64,000 nt of DNA. Origin: Acanthamoeba sp. SK_2022b. Lineage: Eukaryota > Discosea > Longamoebia > Acanthamoebidae. Location of the stretch: assembly GCA_027943245.1 (NCBI GenBank), contig JANDJZ010000059.1, positions 62,001 to 126,000 on the forward strand, read 5' to 3'. Position numbers and translations under genes: made by a program. The notes below the pieces were generated by a model. The model searched no databases. It worked only from the letters and a program-made list of their open reading frames with translations, and was not told where the DNA came from. Positions 47,696-59,908 of this stretch are shown piece after piece (position 1 is the first letter of the stretch; the number at the start of each line of letters is the position of its first letter).

Positions 47696-49015
47696 ATGAC
47701 GATCAAGCAAACTACACATCCCTCTGTTTTGCAAGTCTCACGTGCAATCGTACTCTTGGCGCTCATCGGCCAGTGCCTCTTCGCGATGCAGCCCTTCAGC
47801 GAAGTGACGACGGGCGGCCAGTCCTCCCTGCTGCAGGCGGGCGAGCTGTTGCCGCCGGGACGCCTCAGGATCATGGTCATCAGCGTCCACCCGCCCTACG
47901 GCGGCGGATCCGCCCACTCGAGCAAGGAGCTGGCCATTGGGCTTCGGCGATTAGGGCACGACGTTCTCCATGTGGCGCCGTACAATCACAACAACGAGGA
48001 ATCGCTCTTGAAGGAAGAGGGCCTCCACTGGATCAAGGCCGATTTCCCGTGGAACGAGCTTTCCATCTCGCCCGACGCCCAAGCATCGATGGACGCCGAC
48101 CTTCAGGCGGTCTATCGGAGCCGTGGTCCGTTCGACTACGTCATCCTCGGGCGTGAGACGTTTGTGTGGCACATGCACGCCATCCGCGAGGTGCACGCCG
48201 GCCCAGTGATGCTCATCGTACGCGGGGCCTACATCAACCGTCTGTCCGGAGGTACCAACGAGATCATCGAGCCCCAACTCAAGGAGCAGCTGGTGAGCCT
48301 GTATCGCGAGGCCGACGTCATCGTGTGCATCGCGCGCCATCTTGTCAACTCCATCAACAAGGTCATCTTTGACGACGACCTCGAGCGTGCCCGCACGACC
48401 TTCATTCCCAACCCCATAGAGCTGCCTGTCTTTGACGCCTCCAGCCAGATGCGGTGGCAGCCTGGCCAGACCATCCGCTTGGCCATGGCCGCGCAGATCA
48501 AGGCGCGCAAGAAGCCCCTCGACGCCGTCGAGATCGTGCGCGAGCTGCGCGACGCGGGCGCCGACGTCGAGCTCACCGTGTACGGCGACGGCCCGGACAT
48601 GCCCCGCATGCGGGCCCTCATCCAGCAATATGGCCTCGAGCGGCAGGTGACGCTCCGCGGCCACGTCACGCGCGCCGAGGTCCTCGAGGGCTTCAGCCGT
48701 GCCGAGACGGTACTCCTGTGCTCCGACAACGAGGGATGGCCGCGCGTGCTCCAGGAGGCCATCGCCGCCGGTAAGGGCGTGGTGGCCTACGACAACATCG
48801 GCTCTCGCGAGGTGCTCAAGGAGTGGGTCACGCCGTGGGCGCTTGGCCGACTCGTGCCCATTGGAGATTTCAAGGGCGCTGCAGACGCCGTGGCCGACCT
48901 GGCCCACATCTTCCGCTCCTCCAACCAGCCCATCCGACCTCCCGACCTGCCCAACTCGCTCGCCGTCCTACGCGACTACGAATACACCCTCCGCAACCTC
49001 GACGCGCGCCACTAG
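47696..49015 (+). CDS. Intronless GT4-family glycosyltransferase
   Basis: A retaining GT-B glycosyltransferase of 439 residues in one exon, unlike almost every neighbour. ATG 47696 (MTIKQTTHPSV) precedes an N-terminal hydrophobic anchor (AIVLLALIGQCLFA), suggesting a type II Golgi/ER protein or a signal peptide. The GT-B N-terminal loop is IMVISVHPPYGGGSAHSSKE. The C-terminal domain begins FIPNPIELPVF, with LTVYGDGPDMPRM, VTLRGHVTRAEVLEGFS, and the donor-site EX7E motif in DNEGWPRVLQEAI. The stop is at 49013. The style is that of bacterial polysaccharide GT4 enzymes, so horizontal acquisition with an added signal is possible. Donor and acceptor sugars are unknown. The opposite strand also stays open, an effect of the GC-rich codons. 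Confidence 0.88.
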   Translation: MTIKQTTHPSVLQVSRAIVLLALIGQCLFAMQPFSEVTTGGQSSLLQAGELLPPGRLRIMVISVHPPYGGGSAHSSKELAIGLRRLGHDVLHVAPYNHNNEESLLKEEGLHWIKADFPWNELSISPDAQASMDADLQAVYRSRGPFDYVILGRETFVWHMHAIREVHAGPVMLIVRGAYINRLSGGTNEIIEPQLKEQLVSLYREADVIVCIARHLVNSINKVIFDDDLERARTTFIPNPIELPVFDASSQMRWQPGQTIRLAMAAQIKARKKPLDAVEIVRELRDAGADVELTVYGDGPDMPRMRALIQQYGLERQVTLRGHVTRAEVLEGFSRAETVLLCSDNEGWPRVLQEAIAAGKGVVAYDNIGSREVLKEWVTPWALGRLVPIGDFKGAADAVADLAHIFRSSNQPIRPPDLPNSLAVLRDYEYTLRNLDARH

Positions 49016-50439
49016 TGCGTCAGCGCCCACCTTCGCGAGAAGAGGAGCTGATGGGGAGAGGGAGATTAGACTTCAAAGTTAGAGGAGAGAGAAAGAGAGC
49101 AAAGCAGAGCGGAGAAAGGGAGCACTACGAGAAAGAAGGCGGAGAGGAGAAGAGGAGAGGAGAGGGGGAAGTGCGAACAAAGCAGTTCCTGTTATGTTCC
49201 CCTTCCTCATCGCCCTCGTCTGTAGCTGAGACGTCTGAGGGCACTCAGACTCCTGACTGGGGAAACGGTGGCAGCAAGACTGTCCCCTCCCCATGGTGGC
49301 CGTCCAAAGCGAGGCCAAGCGCGTGCGTTGAGGATCGAGATCGAGCCTGTCGGCCATCGCCGCTTTGGTTATTTATGTCTTTCCCTTTCTGGCTGTATCC
49401 TTCCCTGTGACTGCTTCGAATAGAACCCCGGACAGCCTCCCGGACAGGAGTTAACTGATGGTCAGCTTGTGGGCAAGCGCATTACTACTGCCATGACCCC
49501 CGCACCTTGTGGTGGTCTATTGAGCTACGGGTACATAAAATGATTGGTGTGAGTAGTCTCCCCACACAGTTAAGTTCCTGCTGGGGTGGGTACAAACTGC
49601 ACACAAGTCATGCTGGTCATTCATACAATGCAACTCTCACAGTCTGAAGTCACTGAGGAAGTCAAGAGGTGCATCCCTGCCTGTATCTTGCAAGACATGG
49701 TAGCTTATGCTACTGCTGCCAAGCCTCCTTTGTGGAGCATGGCTTGCAGGAAGAACTTTGAGTGCCATTTGGTTCTTGCTCTCCTCTACAAGGACAGTTT
49801 CACAGTTGGGAATCACCAACTGTACCACCAACAGTGTATCAAGTGTTCTTCTCATACACTCCATCACAACTGCCATGTCCTCCATTTTTGCCTTTGTGAG
49901 TGGGGAGAGCATACCACCAGCAGCAGTTCATGGCTGACAACCATTTCTCATGGGAAAAAACAGGAATTCCTGGGATCAAGCATTGTCCATGCTCAACAAA
50001 GACTGGTGTTGGTTTCTCTACACTGTAAGCCAAGGCCTGCAACCAAGAGCTTGCTGCTGTCCATGCCTGAGTGGAGAATGGCGTGTGGCTGGCTTGTGGC
50101 CATCTTATAAGTTCTTCAACAACCTTGGGGTGAAAGCACAATGTGCTTGTGTTTGGATTGCAGCAGGTGTAGTCAACAAAACACTTCTTTCCCTTGTGTC
50201 AGTCGTTCATCCACAACAAGCAGAAGGCGGAGAAAGGCGAGGTCCCATATTTCGCTTTTCGCTTTTTCTCTTTCGCTTTCTCTCTTCGTTCTCGGTTGGC
50301 ATTTCATTTGGTGGACCTAGGCCTTGGGTGTAGGTCCTCGCGTTGCTCTACAGTTTTTGTGTACAGAAAAGGCTGAGTACTCCCTTTGGCTTACTCTTCT
50401 CAGTTCTATTTCTCAACCCCACTCCCATCAACACACACT
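49016..50439. other. Long spacer with a low-GC segment
   Basis: 49016-49170 is very purine-rich (GAGA). From about 49430 to 50230 the composition drops to that of the mobile-element island. A plus-strand run of 174 codons (49586-50110) and a minus-strand run of 100 codons are open but show no family signature and no codon bias I trust. A decayed insertion is the best guess. 50230-50439 is the coactosin promoter and leader. Confidence 0.5.
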
Positions 50440-51025
50440 ATGGCCTCCTTCTCCAACCCCGAAGCCGTCACTGCCGCCATCGCTGAGGTCCTCAACTCCA
50501 CCGCTAGGAGCGGATGGTACCCCTACTCCCCCTTGGCACTCCACATCTCCCTTAAGCTCATTCCTTCACGCGTCGTAGGGTGCTCGTGGGCTATGAGAAC
50601 GACTCGACGCTCGTTCTGCAGGGCAAGGGCACTGGTGGCCCCGAGGAGGTGAGGGATCACCTTCAGGAGGACAAGGTCCAGTACTTCATCGTGCGCGTCT
50701 TCTACCCCAAGGACAACGCCGAGACTACCCGTGATGTCTTCGTGGCCTGGACTGGCCCCAAGGTCGCCCGCGTGGCCGCCGCCAAGAAGGCCACGCACGC
50801 TGGCGTCGTGCAGAGCGTCCTCAAGGTACGAATCGTTGTTGGCCAAAGCAGGCAAATATCGATCTTCTCATCGCCGCAATCTCACCATGTACGTGTACAT
50901 TTTTCCTTTCTTCAATCCTGCAGCCCTCGCACGCTCAGATCACCTGCGTGAACAAGAACAAGCTCACCCTCGGCGAGGTGCTCGACAAGTCTGCCCCCCT
51001 CTCCGGCTCGCACCACATCGAGTAA
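50440..51025 (+). CDS. Coactosin-like ADF-H protein
   Basis: Coactosin binds F-actin and counteracts capping. Three exons (50440-50516, 50579-50825 and 50924-51025) join in frame to give 141 residues, the usual coactosin length. Key blocks are EAVTAAIAEVLNSTARSGW, then VLVGYENDSTLVLQGKGTGG, QYFIVRVFYP, VFVAWTGPKVARVAAAKK, HAGVVQSVLKPSHAQITC and LTLGEVL. The W-x-L-x-G-Y-E and V-Q-G-x-G-T-G-G patches with WxGPxV are typical for the family. Myosin I follows on the same strand, 440 bases away. Confidence 0.85.
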
Positions 51026-51466
51026 ACATTCAATTTGTTGCTTGCGCACTTCTTAGTGAAGAATAGATTCTTCTTTTGTAAAGATAGACCTCTTGCTCCT
51101 CTCAGATCTCGCCCACCCGAAGATATACACCCGAAATCACACACCTTTATGTAGTCGTCTGACGGCCGCCAAGTACGGCGATCGAAGGAATTAAAATTGG
51201 AAAAAAAAAAGAAAAATACCAAGCATTCTCCGGGAAACCCGAAGCGCCAAGGTGAGGTTTTTGCGGACACTAATAGAAAAGTGTTAATTAAGGCCTGGGT
51301 TGTCTTGGGTGTGCGGGTGCTGCGGCGCAGAAGAGAGCGAAAGAGATCAGAAGGAGGAGAGGCAGGAGATACAAGGGGCGACTCTCTGAGTTGCATTATA
51401 GTACTTCATTTTCACTGCCGTGCAGACGTAATCTCTCTCCCAGCCTTTCATCTTAAAAGCTACATA
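51026..51466. promoter_or_regulatory. Coactosin 3' region and myosin I promoter
   Basis: A 440-base tandem gap with a poly-A run near 51199-51214. No coding signature was found. Confidence 0.4.
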
Positions 51467-53671
51467 ATGGTACGCGGTCTCTTCTTGGACTAGGCACTCT
51501 CTTTCTTTGACTGCGTCGCCTAGAGCATGCTGCGGCAGAGACAGATATTTTTCCCGTTTTCCCTCGCTCTCGGTTTTCGTGCTGTTGTTCTTCCTCCTTC
51601 CTGTTGTCCAACCCCCCCTTCCCTCCTCTTTTCTTCCACAAAAATCTACACGCAGGCGTTTCAGCATGGGGTGGACGATCTGATTCTTCTGGACGACATC
51701 AGCAACGAGGGTATCCTGAACACTCTTCGTTCGCGCTACAATGCCAACCTCATCTACGTACGTCTACGCCCATTCTATTCCCTTCTACGTGTGTAGAGAA
51801 ACCCCTTACGCAGCTCCTGACACTTGCTACTAAACCCACGCAATGCGTGTTGTTTCATGTCGCGGCGGCGGCGTGTGCGCGTGTTGTGGTTCGTGCAGAC
51901 ATACATCGGCCAAGTGCTCATTGCCATCAATCCGTACCAGCAGCTCCCCATCTATGGTCCCAGCGTCATCAAGAGCTATCAGGTGCGGGGCGGCAGCTCG
52001 TTACCCGGTGCTTGCGTGGCGGCCGCCTCCCCCGCGCCTCATCGCTGATTCCCCCATTCTCCCTGTCCCTGGCGATGCTCCGCCGCAGGACCGGTACATC
52101 TTCGAGGAGCCCCCGCACGTCTACGCCATCGCGGAGGACGCCTATCGCTCGCTGCTCACCGAAGGCGTCAACCAATGCATCATCATCAGGCAAGGCCTTC
52201 CCTCTCCACCTTTCCTCCGCTTCTCTAGTCTCTCCGCTGTGCGCGCGTGTGGGGCAGCCGCTCACACAAGCGTGTGTGCCACCACCGCAGTGGTGAGTCG
52301 GGGTCGGGCAAGACGGAGACGTCCAAGTTCATCATGCGCTACATCGCCGCCGTCACGGGCAAGACGGAGAGCGTGGAGACCGTCAAGGACCAGATCCTCC
52401 AGTCCAATCCCGTGCTCGAGGTAAGCTGTCGCCCCCCCCCCCGGGCGCTCCAAGGGGCATTGACCGGCCTTTTCACTAAACTACCGACTGACCACAACGC
52501 TAACGCCACACTCGACCACTACAGGCGTTCGGTAACGCCAAGACAGTGCAGAACGACAACTCGTCCCGGTTCGGCAAGTATTTCGAGATCCAGTTCAACG
52601 TGGCGGGCGATCCCATCGGCGGGCGCGTCACCAACTACCTCCTCGAGAAGTCGCGCGTGGTCCACCAGGCCCGAAACGAGCGCAACTTCCACATCTTCTA
52701 CCAGCTGCTCGAGGGCGCCTCCTCGGCCGAAAAGCGTACGTGCCTCATCCTCCGCTCGTCTGATCTCGCCCATCTCCTCTCAATCAATGACTAACAAACA
52801 CCAATACAGAGGAGTTCTACCTCACAAAGCCGCAGGACTACTACTACCTTAACCAAAGCGGCAGCTTCACGGTCAACGGCGTCGACGACAGCTCCGAATT
52901 CCGCGCCACCAGGGTTCGTGGCCACCCACGTTCCTGATGGTTTTGTGTCTTGTTTTTATTCTCTATTTTCTTTTGTAATAATGACATCACACCCCACGCT
53001 TGTGTAAATGACGTGATGTTGTTGGTGCAGACGGCCATGAACGTGATCGGGCTGGGCGCCGAGGAACAGAAGTCGGTCTTCCGCTTGGTGTCGGCCGTGC
53101 TCCATCTGGGCAACATTCGATTCGTCGACCAGGGCGGCAAGGCCAAGGTCGAGAACAGAAACGGTTAGGACGCCCTTCCCCAATCCGATCTCGTGTGCGC
53201 GCGTTTGTGCGCTGGGCAAGTGCGCTGACCCGGGTTTGTGCACGAACAGAGCTGGAGATCGTCGCCAAGCTGCTGCAGCAGGACGCGGCCGTGATCGAGC
53301 ACGCCCTCATCTCGCGTACCGTGACCGCGGGCGTCGGCGGACGCGGCTCGGTCCACTCCGTGCCTCTTGACGTCGAAAAGGTGTGGCGCGCATGTCTTTA
53401 TATTTATTATTTAGGATTATCTATTTTATTTAATTGTTGCTGTCGTGCTCCTTCTCCTTCTCGCGCAGGCGCTCTACACTCGAGATGCGCTGGCCAAACA
53501 CTTGTACAGCCGCGTTTTCGATTGGCTGGTGCAGCGGATCAACGAGCTCATCTGCGACGACTCAGCCGAGTTCACGATCGGCGTGCTCGACATCTACGGT
53601 TTCGAAATCTTTGAGGTATCGTGCTGACTGCCCACGCCCCGTTTTTCTTCTGCAAGCAATCAAACTCTCAC

Positions 53672-53729
<58 letters not shown>

Positions 53730-56700
53730 CGCACAATACACAACAGAACAACTCGTTTGAGCAGCTATGTATAAGTACGTAGCGACATGCTCGAGTGTGT
53801 TGGTGACACTGAACATGTTCCTCACACTGCGTGGCTGGTGTGCGATGGCGATTGCGTGAGCAGACTTCGTGAATGAAAAGCTGCAGCAGATCTTCATCGA
53901 CCTCACGCTCAAGACCGAGCAGGAGGAGTACCAGGACGAGGGCATCAAATGGGAAAACGTCGCCTACTTCAACAACAAGCCCTGTGTCGATCTCATCGAA
54001 GGCGTACGTTTCCTCTTTTTTTATATATAATTATTGGAAATTAATTTCATTTTTTTATTTGGTCCCGCAGAGAAATGGAATCATGTCCCTGCTGGACGAG
54101 GAGTGCGTATTCCCGCAGGGCACGGACCAGTCGTACCTCGCCAAGCTCATCCGACAGGTGCGCCTCCCGGTCAGATGTGCGTACGTGCAGCGTGCGCGCA
54201 CGGTCCACAAACCTGACCGCCCGCTCTCGTGGGAACACAGTGCGCCAACCACCAGTACTTCAAGTCCGACTCCAAGGCCCTGTCGTCCGCTTCGTTCGCT
54301 ATGGAGCACTACGCCGGCACCGTACGATGACCGTTGGAGCACTGTTTCATTATTATTATTATTATTGTTATTATTATACAATTTTACTAACTCATGTGCG
54401 TGGGGCGTATCAGGTGACCTACTCGGTGGACACATTCCTGGACAAGAACAAGGACACGCTGTCCAATGATCTCAAGGGGATGCTGCAGAGCTCGCACGAC
54501 GGCTTCATCAAGTCGCTCTTCCCGCCCGATGCCGTCCAGTCCATGAAGCGTCCCCCCACCGCCGGCCTTCAGTTCAGGGTGCGCCCGTGTCGTGCTCTCT
54601 CTCTCTCTCTCTCTGTCAGTGGCCAGTGTCTCACGCGCGTCGCTCCCGCTCCGCGCAGAACCAAGTGACGGGCCTGGTGGCTACGCTGCGTTCGTGCACG
54701 CCTCACTACATCCGCTGCATGCGCCCCAACGGCATCAAGGCCGCCAATAACTTTGACGACCGGCTCGCCGGCAACCAGGTCCGCCTCGCCCCCTCCTCTC
54801 CATCCACCACTCGTCCACCCGCTGCTTGCTGACACGCGCCATCCTTGTGCGTGCGTGTGCGTGGTTATTGGGGGAGGCAGGTTCGTTACCTGGGTTTGTT
54901 GGAGAACGTGAGGGTGCGCCGTGCTGGCTACGCCTACCGCCAGACCTACGAGAAGTTCATGCACAGGTACAGGCCGCCTTTGCGCACGCAGACAAGGGAG
55001 CCGCGATCGACCAACGGCTCGGGCTGACCGCGCCCCCCCCTCCCCAATTCCTTCCTCCTCAAGGTTCCGCATTCTGTCGGACAAGACGTTCCCCAAGTGG
55101 GACAAGGACGCGCGTTCGGGCGTGCAGAAGATCCTCGAGGACTGCAACATCAAGCAACACAGCAGCGGCCAGTCGGCCTACGAGTTCGGCAAGACCAAGA
55201 TCTTCATCCGCATGCCCCAGAGCGTACGCGCCCCCCCCCCCCCAATCAACACCCCCTCAATCAGCATCATAGCCCACCCGATCGCGTGGCTGACTGGCCC
55301 CACCGTCCCGCTCTCTGCTCGCCACCGCAGTTGTTCACCCTCGAAGAGCTGCGGCTGCAGAAGATGAACGACGTCATCAAGGTGCCTCTCCCCCCCCCGG
55401 TTCGCGGCGTGGGCGGGGAGTCGTCTGACATGTGCTCACGGTTGGTTGGTTGATTGGTTTTTATGTCGACACACAGGCGATCCAAAAGCGGTGGCGAGAG
55501 TGCAGGCACCGCGCCTTCAACAAGCGCGTGAGGGCTGCCGTGCCGGAGCTCTTTTGGGGCAACAAGGAGCGACGCAGGGACTCGGTCTTCAGGCAGTACA
55601 ACGGCGACTACCTCAAGGCCAAGAACTCGCGCATGCACAAGGCCATCAAGAAGAAATACGGTAAACCGCTCACACGCACGCGCGCCACCGCACATGCACG
55701 CGCACGCTCAAGCCGATGGCGTGTGTGCAGGTGAGCGCCGATTGTTTTTCGCCGACAAGACGGTCTTTGTGGAGAAGGGCAAGATCAAGCAGAGGGCCCT
55801 CCTCATGACCGAGGGCGCCTTCTACACCGTGGGCGGCAAGTGGCGCAAGAAGATCCAGAGGAGGATCCCCCTCCAGGACATCTCCTCGGTCGAGCTCAGG
55901 TTCGTCCGCCTGACGTCCGCGCACGTGCGCTCCCCCCCCCCCAATACAATGGAGCCTGACCTTCGTAATGTGTGTGTGCTCGTCGTCATCGTCGTCGTCG
56001 TCAAACCGACAGTCAACTGGCCGACGGCGTGGTGGTGCTGCACATGAACAACAGCGAAGACGATGCCGTGTTCGACTCGGACAAGAAGACCGAAGTTGTG
56101 GCCATCCTCTACGAGGTGCGTTCCCCTTTGGCCTCCCCCCCTCTCGCCCCTTCCGGTCGATCTCTTACCCCCTCCCCCCATCAACCCCCCAACCCACCGT
56201 ATCCAGATCTCGGCCGAGAACGCGCGCGAGAAGGGCGACCCGCAGGCCAAGGGCGTCCCCGTCACCTTCGCTCCGGGCAACATCGGCTACAAGGAGAAGA
56301 GGGTATCTGCTCTGCTCTGCTCTGCTCTGCTCTGCTCTGCTCTGCTCTGCTCTGCTCTGCTCTGCTCTGCTCTGCTCTGCTCTGGCCGCCCCACGGCACT
56401 CCTGCTAATAACCCCCTCCTTTCCCCTCTCTATCTGTGCAGTCCCAGAAGACGCTGAGCTTCACGAGGGACGAGAGCGCGGGGACGAGGACGCTGCTCAA
56501 GCCGCAGGGCGACACGGTGGTGGTGAGCGCGGCGTCGGGGCTCGACCGCTCGGCCGGGCCCAAGAAGAGGGAGAAGGCCAAGAAGCCCGACCGCAACATC
56601 CGCCAGATCACCAGGGCCGCCGGCGGCGCGCACGGCATGGCCGTCATCGCGCGGGCCAAGGCGCAGCACAACTACACCGCCCGCAACGCCCGCGAGCTCA

Positions 56701-56816
56701 CCTTCAAGGCGGGCGACGTCATCAACGTGACCCAGAAGTCGCTGTCGGGCACTTGGCAGGGCGAGCTCAACGGCAAGACCGGCTCCTTCCCCGCCAACCT
56801 CTGCGTCGAGGTCTGA
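51467..56816 (+). CDS. Class I myosin heavy chain with TH1 and SH3
   Basis: A single-headed membrane motor in about 23 exons. The best start is ATG 51467-51469, immediately followed by a GTACGC donor, so coding exon 1 is only the Met; exon 2 continues [16 protein letters not shown]. Motor blocks are [18 protein letters not shown]-loop [28 protein letters not shown] (switch I), [11 protein letters not shown] (switch II) and [12 protein letters not shown]. In [14 protein letters not shown] the serine is 16 residues before DALAK, the TEDS site phosphorylated by PAK-type kinases in amoeba myosins I. One IQ-like motif ([14 protein letters not shown]) precedes a TH1 domain ([14 protein letters not shown] to VVAILYE) and a C-terminal SH3 ([34 protein letters not shown]). 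The Gly/Pro/Ala-rich TH2 of myosins IA-IC is absent. Confidence 0.93.
53673..53730. repeat. (CAA)n repeat in myosin I intron
   Basis: About 19 copies of CAA between the exons for the switch II region and the [10 protein letters not shown] segment. Confidence 0.95.
56306..56384. repeat. (CTCTG)n repeat in myosin I intron
   Basis: About 15 perfect pentanucleotide copies starting right after the GTATCTG donor that follows IGYKEKR. Confidence 0.95.
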
Positions 56817-57263
56817 GGCCTCCCTGTCTCTCTTCTCCCCCCCCCCCGGGCCTTGTCTGTCTTGTTTCAGTAAACCTTCTTGCAAGCCTGTCCTCTTTAT
56901 ATATAAAAAATATGTTGGGCTTGAGATCTCTGGGCAGATTGAAGACGACCACCTCCTTCGCGGAGGAGCAGTGCCATCGTGACCCAAGGTGGCCTCTTCA
57001 AACGGTGCGATCGGCTGGCGTCCAATGGGAGAGCGCTTTCTGGCATCGGAAAGAGGGAAATTGAAGCACGGAAAACAGGGGCTACCGGTGCGGACCGCTT
57101 TTCCTTTGAAAGCGAGCAAAGATAAGGGAGAAGGGCGAAGTTAGCGTTTCATTCGAAATCATCGACACGCACAGAAGGGTGATGTTTCGAATGCGATCTG
57201 CTATGATATTAATATAGGCAGGCAAGAATAATTACGAACAACATCGAGGAAAGAGAGGAAACT
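56817..57263. other. Spacer, myosin I 3' region and kinase promoter
   Basis: A 447-base tandem gap with an AT run at about 56895-56912. Nothing coding was identified. Confidence 0.45.
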
Positions 57264-58333
57264 ATGACCACTTTATTAGCCCCCCCTTCATCAACTACAC
57301 CGGCCGTTCGGCTGGGATCGTCTTCTTCTTGCACGGCCGAAGACGGGTTTACCACCTCGCCCAAGAATGTCACCTTCAAGGTGCGTTCTAATCGCGGCTC
57401 AGTTCGCACTGGCCGCGCTTCCCGGCAAGCCACCAAACATCATCGGCGCACTCGATCCGATCCGCTGCAGCCCCTCTCCCACACGAAGCTCCTCTCGGAG
57501 GAGATCAACCAGCTACAGAAGAAGAAGCACAAACTCGAGAATGGAATCCCCCTCGCTGGATGGAACAACAAGGAGAAGAAGAAACTCCAAGAGGCCGTCA
57601 ATAGTGTCCTCGAAGAAAAGAGGAAGAAGCAACTGGGCAAGATCAAGCGAAGGTTTGCCACCCCCTCCCTTCCATTTGCCAATGCGTAGAGCCTCACGGA
57701 TGATCCACATCTGCATAACGCCCCTCTACCCTCTTTCCGTGCTTGCGCTTCGTCTCTAAACTCCAGAACGCATCGGCTCGAGGAGCTCTTCAAGGACGTC
57801 ACCGACGAGGACGGCTGGCCGGGCCTCACCGACCTCGGCGGCCCTCCCTCCTCCTCCTTCTTCCTGTCCGCCATGTCGGCCCGACGTGCCATGGCCAACC
57901 TCTCCGCGCTCCCCTCCCCGAGCGCCGAGGGCACGCGACCTGCCGGCGGCGTGATGACGGTCGAGCCGCTGCTGTCGTCGCTGTCGGGCCCGCCGTCGGT
58001 TGGAGCCGCCAAGGAGCTCCACGCCCCGCGCCCCGTGCGCAAGTCCAAGTCGGCCAACGGGCGGCGGCGCACCAAGTCCAAGTCGCCCTCCCGCTCGTGC
58101 AGCATCTTCGACCCTCGCTTCTGGGTCTCGCCCTCCGCTTCGGTGGCCCCCGCCGCGGCCAGCGACTCTGGCGCCGTCGGCAACACCGCCTGGACGCCGT
58201 CGGCTGCTCTGCAGACCCATCGCAAGCCGTCCAGGCATGCCAAGGCCGAGCTCAAGAACCTGTGGGTCTCCTCCGAGGACACCTTTTCCAGTACGACCCA
58301 CCACCCACTCCGTGGCCGAGAGCCACCCTGCTG

Positions 58334-58403
<70 letters not shown>

Positions 58404-59364
58404 ATTCCCTGTCGCTGCTGTGCAGCCGCGCCCTCGACGCGCGCGGTCCGGTGCTCGACGGTCTCCTCGACCGAATTCAAGCACATCATCAAGGAGGGGA
58501 ACTCCAAGGACGGGAAACCGCTCAAGAAGCGCCCGTCCTGGGAAAAGTTTTTCCCCATGCAGGTGAGCAGGCCCTCCCCAAAGCACTCGCCCAAGGCCTC
58601 GCGTCTCAACACACATCACCCACCCACCCACCCACAGAAATCAAAGGTGGTGAAGGGCAAGTCGCCACGAGAGGGAGAGGCTCGGCGCGGAAGCGCCATC
58701 CTGGCCTCGGGCAAGGACGGCTTCACCCGCAGCTCGGCCGCCGCGTCGTCGCCCCCGCCGCTTCCCGGCGTGTCGCCGCGGCTCGAGGAGCGCTGCATCG
58801 TGCTGGACAGGTGGCTCAAGGGGCGGCCCACATGGAAGGAGGTGTTTGAGCGCGGGCTGTTCAACACCAAGGCCAAGCTCAAGGGCAAGATCAACAGCCC
58901 CATCAACCTCTCCACCAACGTCCCCCACGGCGGCGACCTGTCGAGCAGCGGCGAGCGCGACAAGGAGCGCGAGCGGGTCACCCACGCACACCAACAGCAG
59001 CAGCAGCAGCAGCAACGCGCGGCGGCCCCGCAGAGCGTGAACCTGCGCGAGCTCTTTGCGCGGGTCGAGAAGGAGTGGAACGACGAGGCCGCCACGATGC
59101 CCGCCGCGGGGCCGGGCCCGACCCGCGCGCCGCACGCCCCGGCCGACCTCCAGGAGCGGATGCGGTTGTCGACCGACGCGCTCGAGCGGCTGCTGCAGGA
59201 GCGCCCGAGCTGGTTCGAGCTCATGGAGCGCGGCATCGGCAAGGACGAGAAGAAGGACGAGAAGAAGAAGGAGAAGTGCAAGCGCACCCTGCGCTACCTC
59301 CTCCGCAAACGGTGCCCCCCGCCCGCCCCCCTCTCCACAATCCGTAGTCGTGCGGCGCTGACGT

Positions 59365-59399
<35 letters not shown>

Positions 59400-59843
59400 G
59401 TGGTTGCGAGTTGCAGGAAGGAGAAGGAGGTCCAGACCCAGAAGGGGGCCGGCCTGGTCGACACCTATTTCGAGATCGGGCAGCCGCTGTCCAACGACGG
59501 CGCTGCCACGTGCTCAGAGTCGACGACGGCGAGGAATGCGGGGGACGCGTCGGGCGGGCACGACGCTCCGTTCCACGAGGTGAACTTTTTCCACCTCGAC
59601 TTTGTGGGCCCGATCGGCGGCGGATGCTACGGCAACGTGTACGAGGCCTACATGAAGGGCGAGGCCCACAAGGTGGCCGTCAAGATCCTCAAGAAGGACC
59701 TCTTCCAGCCCGAAAAGGCCTACAGGCGCGAAGTGGAGGCCCTCAAACGCACCATCAAGTCCCCCTACACCGTCAACCTTCGCGGTACTCGACTCGACCG
59801 CCACCCCTCGTCTCGCGCGTGTCTTATGCTGTTGTGTGTGTCC

Positions 59844-59908
<65 letters not shown>

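Noticed and set aside
47951..48907. Open frame of 318 codons on the minus strand
   Set aside because: Antisense to the intronless GT4 gene; GC-rich third positions keep the opposite frame open.
49586..50110. Open frame of 174 codons as a gene
   Set aside because: No recognisable motif, poor start context and composition like the decayed island; kept only as a low-GC patch.
57440..58849. Long open frames on both strands with HTHTHT or VCVCVC runs
   Set aside because: Shadows of the kinase gene and translations of its TG-tract intron.
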